From the NCBI GenBank assembly GCA_036559965.1, contig DATBSD010000104.1, forward strand, positions 1 through 13,327: DNA of 13,327 nt, given 5' to 3'. The notes under the pieces were generated by a model. It was given only the letters and a program-made list of their open reading frames with translations. It made no database searches and was not told the origin of the DNA. A program made the position numbers and the translations under genes. Within the stretch, counting starts at the first letter, position 1. Every line of letters begins with the position of its first letter. Source of the DNA: CSP1-4 sp036559965 (GTDB lineage Bacteria > Chloroflexota > Limnocylindria > Limnocylindrales > CSP1-4). Of the stretch, positions 6,264-12,491 are shown in pieces.

Positions 6264-7259
6264 TCAACCTGCCGTCATCTGGTAGCCCTTGACCCGGCCA
6301 TCGGCGATGGTGACCAGGCAACCGCGCAGCACACCTTCACCGTACTCGCTGCCGGGATTGATGCACAAGGTCCGGCCGATCGTCGTCGCGGCCTGCGACT
6401 CATGGATGTGACCATGCAGGCCGAGCAACGGCTGGCGTGCCTCGATGGCCGACCGCACCGCCTCGCTGCCTGCCCCGTATAGGACCGGTTGGCCAGACTG
6501 CACGATCTGCGATGGCGGCTCGGTCGTCCAGTCGAGCCTCGCGCATGTGTCGAGCGTCGAGTCCTTGGGCGGCGCGTGGAAGTTGAAGATGGCATCCCGG
6601 TAGTCGGGCAGATCAGCGGCCGCGGCCTCGATGCGATGCGCCAGCTCCGGTTCTGGCGCCTCGCGCGGCGTCTGCCACGGCGTCGGGTTGACGTAAGGCA
6701 TGCTGACCATGACATGCCGCTCGTCGATCTCGACGCGCCGGTCCTCACAGGCCACGAACGAGGTCGCCTCGACCCGCGACATCGCTGCCATGACCTCGGT
6801 CAGATCGTCGTTGCCGCCCGTTGCGTAGCAGCGGATGCCGGTTCCTGAAAGGCGCGACTCGGCCATCTCGATCCAGCGCAGGAGCCGCTCTGTGGCCAGG
6901 GCAACGAAGAGCCGGTCGACCGCCTCGGGATCGTCCTTCGTGGCCAGGTACTCGTCCTCGTCCATGAGCGTGTCGTAGAAACCCAGGTCGCCGATGCGCT
7001 GGCGAACGCTGACCACGTCCGCTTCCGTCTTCATCCGCTCGACCCGACCATGGATCGTCGCCCGGCGCTCACCACCTGCGCCAAGGATGATGGGGATGGC
7101 GAGCTTGCCCATCACGTCGCCGCCCATGATCAGCACATCCGCCCCGTAGAACCTGCCGGCATTGAGGAACTTCCGCCAGGTCCGTTCTGAGCCGTGGACG
7201 TCAGTGGCGAAGAAGATCGTCGTCGCCTTGGTGCCGGGAATGCGGCGGAGAAGCGGCAT
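6264..7259 (-). CDS. Calcineurin-like metallophosphoesterase
   Basis: This 331-residue protein has the full dinuclear-metal phosphoesterase motif set in order: ATDVHGS (D20, H22), GGDVMG (D48), GGNDD (N150, D151), NFHAPP (H228) and LHGHIHES (H284, H286). It is therefore probably catalytic and cytoplasmic, since no signal peptide is visible. About 100 residues separate the GD and GND motifs. They include a charged helical stretch (DEDEYLATKDDPEAVDRLF), an insertion much longer than in minimal family members. The ATG at 7257-7259 lies 10 nt after the dehydrogenase stop. Its ribosome binding site (TGAGGT) uses that stop codon, which is strong evidence of translational coupling. The product could hydrolyse a phosphomonoester or phosphodiester. 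Given the choline-kinase-like and DMGDH-like neighbours, a phosphorylated amine is conceivable but unproven. Confidence 0.85.
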   Translation of the reverse strand: MPLLRRIPGTKATTIFFATDVHGSERTWRKFLNAGRFYGADVLIMGGDVMGKLAIPIILGAGGERRATIHGRVERMKTEADVVSVRQRIGDLGFYDTLMDEDEYLATKDDPEAVDRLFVALATERLLRWIEMAESRLSGTGIRCYATGGNDDLTEVMAAMSRVEATSFVACEDRRVEIDERHVMVSMPYVNPTPWQTPREAPEPELAHRIEAAAADLPDYRDAIFNFHAPPKDSTLDTCARLDWTTEPPSQIVQSGQPVLYGAGSEAVRSAIEARQPLLGLHGHIHESQAATTIGRTLCINPGSEYGEGVLRGCLVTIADGRVKGYQMTAG

Positions 7260-7269
7260 GGCGGCGACC

Positions 7270-9699
7270 TCAGGCCCGCATCCGCGCGCCGGCAGGGTCG
7301 ACGAGCACATCTGCAGCCACTTCGGCGGTCACGCGCTCGCCCAGGACATCGACCTCGAGCCCATCCCCGATCCGCATGTCCGAGGGAAGGTACACCGTGC
7401 CGACCGTCCGGGAGACCCCAAAACCGTAGGCCGCGCTCCGAAGGCGCCCCATCACCTGCCCCGCAACCCGGACGGCCTCTCCGCCGTACACGGGCTGGTA
7501 TGCGATATCGCCGATGAGCACCGTCCGCAGTCGACGAGTCGGTCCCTCCGGTTCGGCACTCCGCGCTGCGAGGACCGCGTCGCGACCGATGAAGTCGCCC
7601 TTGGCGGGTCGGACGAACCGAGCCAAGCCGGCCTCGTCTGCCGTGTCCGACATCGTCAGGTCGGTACCGAAGTATCGATAGCCCTTCTCCAGCCGCATCG
7701 ACTCGAGAGCCCGATACCCGAACGGTGTCAGACCGACGCCAGCGCCGGCGACGACGAGCCGATCCCAGACCTGCATCGCCCACTCCGGCGCGACGATCAG
7801 CTCCCAACCGAGCTCCCCGATGTAGCTGATCCGGCTGGCCAGGATCGGGGCGCCGCCGATGGCGATCGCAGCGACGTGTCGCAGCGGCGTGGCGCTGTCG
7901 CTGACGTCGTCGTCGGTCACCGCGGCCAGGATCGTCCTCGCCGCCGGACCCCAGAGACCAAGCACCGCCCAGGCGTCACTCACGTCGGCCAACATGACCG
8001 GCCCGTCGTCGTCTCGCAGCTGGGAGCGCAGCCAGCCGAGGTCGCCTGCCAGGGAGCCAGCGCCAGTGATGACGCGGAAGTGATCGTCGGCCAGGCGGCT
8101 GATGGTGACGTCGGCGATGAGGCGGCCATGCGGGCTGAGCAACGGCCCATAGACGATATCGCCGATCCGCCGCCCCACGTCGTTCGCGGCGACTCGCTGC
8201 AGAAAGGTCAGTGCGCCCTGGCCGCGAACGTCGATCTTGCCGAAGCTGGTCAGATCGATGATCCCAGCCCCGGCGCGAACGGCCGACACTTCGTCCCGAA
8301 CCCGGCTGAACCATGGCGGCTGGGTGAAGCCATAGACACGCTGGTCGCGACCGGCCATGCGCCACGGCTGACCCGGCTCGAGCCAGTCGGCGCGCTCCCA
8401 GCCGGCCTTCGCGACGAACACGGCGCCGGCCTCCTGGAGCCTCCCGTGAAGCGGTGATCGGCGCCTGGGGCGCCCCGCCACGTCGGCGTCGTATGGGAAG
8501 CGCAGCCGGTAGTAGTCGGCGTAGGCCTCCCGGGCCAGGGCGGCCGTCCAGGTCGCATCACGGTAGACGTCGGCGAATCGCCAGGCGCGATATGGCACGA
8601 TGTCGACGCCAGGGTCGCCATCGACGATCCAGGCTGCCATCGCTCGACCGATGCCGCCCGCGCCACCGAAGCCGTTGAGCGAGAGACCCGCCGCGACCCA
8701 GAAGCCCGGGACGCCTGGCAGCGGGCCGAGCAGCGGGTTCGCGTCGGGCGTCATCGCGTCCGGATGACACACGAGGCGGGCGACCTCCGCGTCGGCCAGG
8801 AAAGGGAAGCGCCGGATGGCGCCGGCCATGAGCGGCGCGAAGCGCTCGAATGCCGGCGGCAGTGACTGCGCGGCATGGTCCCAAGGCACGCCGTCGATCC
8901 AGCGCGCGGCGGGCTCAGCCTCGTAGCCGCCGAGGAGCATACCGCCATGCTCGCTCTTGCCGTAGATGAGGTTGTCGGGGTCGCGGAAGCAGGGCATCTC
9001 GGCCGGCAGCTCGTGGCCGGGCACGGCGCGAAGGGCGGCGTGCTGGTGGTCGACCGGCGTCGAGGGCAGGAAGGCGCCGACCATGGCCGCCACCTGCGGG
9101 GCCCAGATCCCGGCCGCGTCGACGACGAGCTCGGTCGCGATGGATCCCTGCTCGGTCTCGACCATCCGCACCGCTCGATGCCCATCGAGTTCGATGGCCG
9201 TGACCCGTGTCCCGGTCTGGATGCGCACGCCGAGCTCTCGCGCCGCGGCCGCCAGGGCATGCGTCGCCGTGTGCGGATCGAGGAAGCCGTCATGGTCCAT
9301 CCACACGCCGCCATGGAGCGACACCTCCGAGATGGCCGGCAGGCGCTGGCGCGCCTCGGCTGCCGAGATGACGTGTGCCTCGAGCCCGATGCCCCGTGCT
9401 CGACTGGCGGAACGCTCCAGCTCGGCAAGCTGCTCCGGGCTGGATGCCAGCCGGAGGCTGCCGACCGGGGAGAAGACGCCCAGCTGCTCGTACAGATCGA
9501 CGCTGTAGCGGCGAAACCCCATCATCGCGGCCGAGGGGTTGAAGACCGTGACCAGGCCTGCCGCCTGGCACGTGGAGCCGGCCGTGAGCTGCGCCTTCTC
9601 GATGAGTAACACATCGCGCTCGCCGGCCATGGCCAGGTGGTACGCCACGCTGCAGCCGGTGATACCTCCCCCGATGACGACGATGCGCGCTTGATCCAC
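7270..9699 (-). CDS. Dimethylglycine/sarcosine-dehydrogenase-like FAD oxidoreductase with GcvT domain
   Basis: This two-part flavoprotein of about 809 residues belongs to the DMGDH/SARDH/PDPR family. The N-terminal DAO-type half has the dinucleotide motif VIGGGITG (about 8-15), AGSTCQAAGL (about 40-49) and a late FAD motif GLSLNGFGGAGGIGR (about 336-350). A linker is followed by a GcvT-type folate-binding half (about 460-700) with YGPLLSPHGRLIADVTISRL and LWGPAAR. The C-terminal barrel ends in DPAGARMRA. Family members oxidise N-methyl groups and hand the formaldehyde unit to tetrahydrofolate. The folate-site Asp of the ADVT motif is kept. The histidine that carries covalent FAD in animal DMGDH and SARDH (GSTWHAAG) is Gln here. 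The GTG at 9697-9699 is chosen because GGGAGG lies seven bases upstream and the FAD motif begins at once. The gene is first in a unit with the metallophosphoesterase and permease. Confidence 0.9.
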   Translation of the reverse strand: MDQARIVVIGGGITGCSVAYHLAMAGERDVLLIEKAQLTAGSTCQAAGLVTVFNPSAAMMGFRRYSVDLYEQLGVFSPVGSLRLASSPEQLAELERSASRARGIGLEAHVISAAEARQRLPAISEVSLHGGVWMDHDGFLDPHTATHALAAAARELGVRIQTGTRVTAIELDGHRAVRMVETEQGSIATELVVDAAGIWAPQVAAMVGAFLPSTPVDHQHAALRAVPGHELPAEMPCFRDPDNLIYGKSEHGGMLLGGYEAEPAARWIDGVPWDHAAQSLPPAFERFAPLMAGAIRRFPFLADAEVARLVCHPDAMTPDANPLLGPLPGVPGFWVAAGLSLNGFGGAGGIGRAMAAWIVDGDPGVDIVPYRAWRFADVYRDATWTAALAREAYADYYRLRFPYDADVAGRPRRRSPLHGRLQEAGAVFVAKAGWERADWLEPGQPWRMAGRDQRVYGFTQPPWFSRVRDEVSAVRAGAGIIDLTSFGKIDVRGQGALTFLQRVAANDVGRRIGDIVYGPLLSPHGRLIADVTISRLADDHFRVITGAGSLAGDLGWLRSQLRDDDGPVMLADVSDAWAVLGLWGPAARTILAAVTDDDVSDSATPLRHVAAIAIGGAPILASRISYIGELGWELIVAPEWAMQVWDRLVVAGAGVGLTPFGYRALESMRLEKGYRYFGTDLTMSDTADEAGLARFVRPAKGDFIGRDAVLAARSAEPEGPTRRLRTVLIGDIAYQPVYGGEAVRVAGQVMGRLRSAAYGFGVSRTVGTVYLPSDMRIGDGLEVDVLGERVTAEVAADVLVDPAGARMRA

Positions 9700-9723
9700 T
9701 GCCGAGCCTCCCGCGGTCTCGAC

Positions 9724-9731
9724 ACGGTAGC
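9724..9731 (-). promoter_or_regulatory. Putative -10 element for the dehydrogenase unit
   Basis: On the minus strand this reads GCTACCGT. Transcription would begin near 9717, a few bases before the GGGAGG that precedes the GTG at 9699. It is one of five GCTAnnnT-type boxes in the window. Confidence 0.4.
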
Positions 9732-9740
9732 CGGTCGGAG

Positions 9741-9751
9741 CCACGTCGTGG
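9741..9751. promoter_or_regulatory. Candidate operator, inverted repeat CCACGtCGTGG
   Basis: Two perfect 5-bp arms flank a single central base. The repeat lies midway between the two divergent -10-like boxes (9724-9731 and 9763-9770), where it would cover both -35 regions. Short repeats arise often in GC-rich DNA, so this is tentative. Confidence 0.25.
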
Positions 9752-9762
9752 TTCCTTGAACC

Positions 9763-9770
9763 GCTACCAT
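9763..9770 (+). promoter_or_regulatory. Putative -10 element for the nucleotidyltransferase gene
   Basis: This reads GCTACCAT on the plus strand. Transcription would start near 9777, leaving about 80 nt of leader before the ATG at 9857. Confidence 0.35.
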
Positions 9771-9856
9771 CGCGCCGGGTCGAGACGTCGATCGGCCATC
9801 GCGAACGAACCTCGATTGCCTCGACCGCCTGCTGATGGGAGCCGCCGACCGGATCG

Positions 9857-10633
9857 ATGCGGGACCAGACCAAGGTCGTCACCGAGCGCGCCATCCTCGA
9901 GGCTGAGGTCGGCCGCATCGAAGCGGCCGCCGCGGCGGCGGGCGCGACGGTTCGCGTGCTCGGGTCCATCGGCGTGGCGATGCATTGCCCAGATGCGGCC
10001 GTCCTCTTGCCGGCGTTCGATCGCACGTATGCCGACATCGACCTGGCCGGCTACCGCAGTCAGACCAAGGCGCTGTTTGCCGCCCTGGCCGGGCTCGGCT
10101 ATCGCGAGGATCGCGACGTCTACATCACCTCGGAGGGCGCGCGCTCGATCTACGAAGACCCCGCGCGCCACCTCCATCTTGACGTCTTCTACGATCGTCT
10201 CGAGTTCTGCCACGTCATCCCGCTGGACGGGCGCCTCGAGGCGGACGCGCAGACGATCCCGCTCGCGGAACTGCTGCTCTCGAAGCTGCAGATCGTCAAG
10301 ATCAACACCAAGGACCTTGTCGACGCGGTGCTCCTATTGCTCGATCATCCGCTCGGCAGCGACGATGCGGGCGTCATCGATGCCGATCGCATCGCCGCGT
10401 TGTGCGCCGACGACTGGGGCCTCTGGCGCACGACGACCATCAACCTCGACAAGGTTTCCACATCGGCTGCCGGCTATCCGCAGCTCCACGCGGACCAGCG
10501 AGTCCGGGTCCAGGTGGCTGTGGACGCGCTCAAGGCGCGCCTCGACCGTGAACCGAAGACGCTCGGTTGGCGGATGCGGGCGCGCATCGGTGAGCGTCGT
10601 CAGTGGTGGACGGACGTCGACGAGGTCGACTAG
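9857..10633 (+). CDS. Nucleotidyltransferase-fold protein (AbiEii/MNT-like), function unknown
   Basis: This 258-residue protein appears to belong to the DNA polymerase beta-like nucleotidyltransferase superfamily. Motifs in order are VLGSIGVAM (about 34-42, the GS motif), TYADIDLAGY (about 57-66, D60 and D62 as metal ligands), HLDVFYDRLEF (about 107-117, D109 as third carboxylate) and PLAELLLSKLQIVKINTKDLVDAVLLL (about 135-161). The last resembles the helical region with a conserved Lys in AbiEii-type proteins. All three acidic positions are present, so catalysis is possible. The start is the ATG at 9857. An in-frame TGA lies 24 bases upstream with no other start between. There is no strong ribosome binding site; the nearest is a GGGAG about 15 nt away. 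The gene stands alone and no antitoxin-like neighbour is present. Its TAG stop overlaps the opposite-strand stop at 10630. I cannot assign a substrate. Confidence 0.75.
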   Translation: MRDQTKVVTERAILEAEVGRIEAAAAAAGATVRVLGSIGVAMHCPDAAVLLPAFDRTYADIDLAGYRSQTKALFAALAGLGYREDRDVYITSEGARSIYEDPARHLHLDVFYDRLEFCHVIPLDGRLEADAQTIPLAELLLSKLQIVKINTKDLVDAVLLLLDHPLGSDDAGVIDADRIAALCADDWGLWRTTTINLDKVSTSAAGYPQLHADQRVRVQVAVDALKARLDREPKTLGWRMRARIGERRQWWTDVDEVD

Positions 10634-11625
10634 GGGCTGCGTGCGTCGTCGGCTGGGTCCAGCGTCGCCAGGGCGGCCTCGAAGCCCGGACGCGACGCCG
10701 AGTCGAGGAGCCGCTCGAAGTGCCGCTCGGCGTAGGCCTCGAAGTCCACGTCGAGCATGCTGATGGCCTGCTGGAGGACGCCCCACATCGCCTCGCGGAA
10801 GTCGGACACGACGCGCAACACTCGCAACCTGGCGAGGTGGGCGGGCCGAACCTCACCCGCGTAGGCCTCGAGCAGCGCGGCATCCTCGTCGGCATCGAGG
10901 TCATGATTGACGCTGAAGTTGCCTAGATCGAAGAAGGGGTCGCCCATGCCTGCGTACTCCCAGTCGACGATTCGGACGCGCTCACCGTCATCGATGAAGT
11001 TGGCGTTGAGCAGGTCGTTATGGCAGGGACGCATGTCGACGGGATCGACGACCAAGGCTCGCTCGATCCGGCGCACCTGCTCGCGGGCGGGCTCGTACGC
11101 CGCCGGGATGGTGACGCCCCGCTGGGCCGCAAGCGCGCGATAGGTTTCGCCGATCCGAACGGGATCGAAGGTGCCTGGGATGGCCGGTCCGCCGTGGATA
11201 CGGCGGATGGAGTCGGCCACGCGTCGGATCATGTCCGGGTCATGGACCGCCGCTTCCGAGATGCCGACACCGGGGATGAAACGCGTCACGAGGAAACACT
11301 CCGGCCGGATGAACGCGATCACCTCCGGGCCGACGCCGACGGCTGCGGCGCCGAGCGTGGCTGCGTACTCCACGTCGCGGCGGATTCCTAGCAGGTGGGT
11401 GTCGGTGCCCGCCCGCCGCAGCACGTAGGTGGAGCCACCTGGCGCGCCCAGACCGCCGTCAGCATCCACTCGGAAGTTGCGGTTCGTGATACCCCCCGAG
11501 AGGATGGTCAACACGAGCGACCGACCAGCCAGCTCGGGCACGCGCTCGAGTGCGGCTGCGAGCTCGTCAGTCAGCCCGCGGTCGTTCGGCTCCTCAGCGC
11601 CCAGGTGCCGCGGGGGCTCGGCCAT
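10630..11625 (-). CDS. Choline/ethanolamine-kinase-like phosphotransferase (paralogue 2)
   Basis: This 331-residue APH/choline-kinase-fold protein is clearly homologous to the product of 3525-4433. Shared landmarks are ILSGGITNRNFRVD (about 41-54), CHNDLLNANFIDD (about 201-213, catalytic D204 and N209) and IVDWEYAGMGDPFFDLGN (about 219-236, D221). The N-terminus is about 20 residues longer than in paralogue 1, and a Gly-rich insertion (GGLGAPGGS) lies in the N-lobe. The ATG at 11623-11625 begins 8 nt after the HisN-type phosphatase stop. Its ribosome binding site AAGGTGA includes that stop codon, so translation is coupled. A kinase encoded directly after a phosphatase and a DMGDH/GcvT-type gene suggests one pathway handling a phosphorylated small molecule. 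Choline or ethanolamine as substrate is inferred from the family only. The stop overlaps that of the convergent gene. Confidence 0.87.
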   Translation of the reverse strand: MAEPPRHLGAEEPNDRGLTDELAAALERVPELAGRSLVLTILSGGITNRNFRVDADGGLGAPGGSTYVLRRAGTDTHLLGIRRDVEYAATLGAAAVGVGPEVIAFIRPECFLVTRFIPGVGISEAAVHDPDMIRRVADSIRRIHGGPAIPGTFDPVRIGETYRALAAQRGVTIPAAYEPAREQVRRIERALVVDPVDMRPCHNDLLNANFIDDGERVRIVDWEYAGMGDPFFDLGNFSVNHDLDADEDAALLEAYAGEVRPAHLARLRVLRVVSDFREAMWGVLQQAISMLDVDFEAYAERHFERLLDSASRPGFEAALATLDPADDARSP

Positions 11626-11633
11626 CAGGCCTG

Positions 11634-12491
11634 TCACCTTGGCCGTGGGTCGTGCAGGGCCGCCAGGATCTCTTCGTGGAGGAAGCCGTTCGTGGCCACG
11701 AACGTCTCGTTGTGGATCGACCGGACACCCCGAAAGTCGGTCACCCGCCCGCCCGCTTCCTCGATGATGAGCAGCGGCGCGGCCAGGTCCCAGGCGTTCA
11801 TGCCGACCTCGATCATCGCCTCCGCCGCACCCTCCGCCACCAGGGCATAGCCCCAGAAGTCGCCGAAGCCCCGATCGCGCCAGGCGCGCGAGACGAGCGA
11901 CCGGAAGCCTGGCGCGTAGGGCTCGACGTCGGTCGGCGAGCTGTAGACGAGCTGCGCGTCCTCGAGCGCCGCGATGCCCGACGTCCGGATGCGTCGCAGC
12001 TCGCCCGGTGCCAGGCCGGCCGAACCCGACGCCCAGGCGCCGCCACCGCGCCACGCGAACCAGCGCTCCCGGAGGGCCGGCGCGCTCATGACGCCGACCT
12101 GCATCTCGCCGTCGCGTTCGACGCCCAGGAGCGTGCCGAAGAGCGGCACGCCGCGCATGAAGTTGTGCGTCCCGTCGATGGGGTCGATGTACCAGCGCAC
12201 GTCAGCACCGACGCCCTCGATGCCCTCTTCCTCGCCGACCAGGCCGTGGTCGGGGTGGGCCGCGGCGATGCCTTCCCGGATGCGCCGCTCGATGGCCGTG
12301 TCGGCCTGGGTCACGAAGGACCGGTCGGGCTTCGTCCTGATCTCGAGGTCGCGCCGGAAGTGGCCGAGCGCCGTCGCGTCGGCCTCGTCGCAGAGGCGCA
12401 GCGCGAGGTCGAGCCAGCCACGCAGCTCCGTGTCGCTGCCGCGCCGACGCCCGGCGCTCCAGTCGGCCCCGAAGCCCATGTCGTCAGTCAC
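11634..12491 (-). CDS. hisN: HisN-type histidinol-phosphatase / inositol monophosphatase family protein
   Basis: This Mg2+-dependent phosphatase of the inositol monophosphatase superfamily has about 285 residues. Motifs counted from the ATG at 12479 are VGEEEG (about 81-86), WYIDPIDGTHNFMRGVP (about 96-112, D99 and D102) and AWDLAAPLLIIEEAGG (about 229-244, D231). Together these give the full metal-binding set. FGDFWGYALVAEGAAE and the tail VATNGFLHEE resemble actinobacterial HisN, which removes phosphate from histidinol phosphate. No other histidine-biosynthesis gene is nearby, so the local role may differ, for example acting on a product of the neighbouring kinase. The GTG start at 12489-12491 overlaps the upstream TGA as GTGA, indicating coupling. 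The ATG at 12477-12479 is the alternative and removes four residues. The kinase gene follows 8 nt after the stop. Confidence 0.85.
   Translation of the reverse strand: MTDDMGFGADWSAGRRRGSDTELRGWLDLALRLCDEADATALGHFRRDLEIRTKPDRSFVTQADTAIERRIREGIAAAHPDHGLVGEEEGIEGVGADVRWYIDPIDGTHNFMRGVPLFGTLLGVERDGEMQVGVMSAPALRERWFAWRGGGAWASGSAGLAPGELRRIRTSGIAALEDAQLVYSSPTDVEPYAPGFRSLVSRAWRDRGFGDFWGYALVAEGAAEAMIEVGMNAWDLAAPLLIIEEAGGRVTDFRGVRSIHNETFVATNGFLHEEILAALHDPRPR

Noticed and set aside
6240..6264. Short leader peptide after the second Shine-Dalgarno-like sequence behind the metallophosphoesterase
   Set aside because: The only GTG start is directly against the Shine-Dalgarno and the frame is seven codons with no repeated or regulatory codons.
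7162..8457. 431-codon plus-strand open frame
   Set aside because: It lies opposite the DMGDH-like and metallophosphoesterase genes, whose motifs are clear. The translated product is Arg/Asp/Pro-rich without recognisable domains.
9700..9856. Possible glycine or other one-carbon riboswitch upstream of the DMGDH-like gene
   Set aside because: The predicted transcript leader is only about 20 nt on the minus strand and about 80 nt on the plus strand, and no conserved riboswitch core is visible. The 102-nt spacer at 6162-6263 also shows none.
9700..10038. N-terminal extension of the DMGDH-like protein by 113 codons
   Set aside because: It runs into the opposite-strand nucleotidyltransferase gene and through the divergent promoter region. 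The GTG at 9699 has a strong Shine-Dalgarno and the FAD motif follows immediately.
9857..10633. AbiE-type toxin-antitoxin system
   Set aside because: The protein resembles AbiEii only in its fold motifs. There is no adjacent antitoxin gene on the same strand and no sign of a mobile element.
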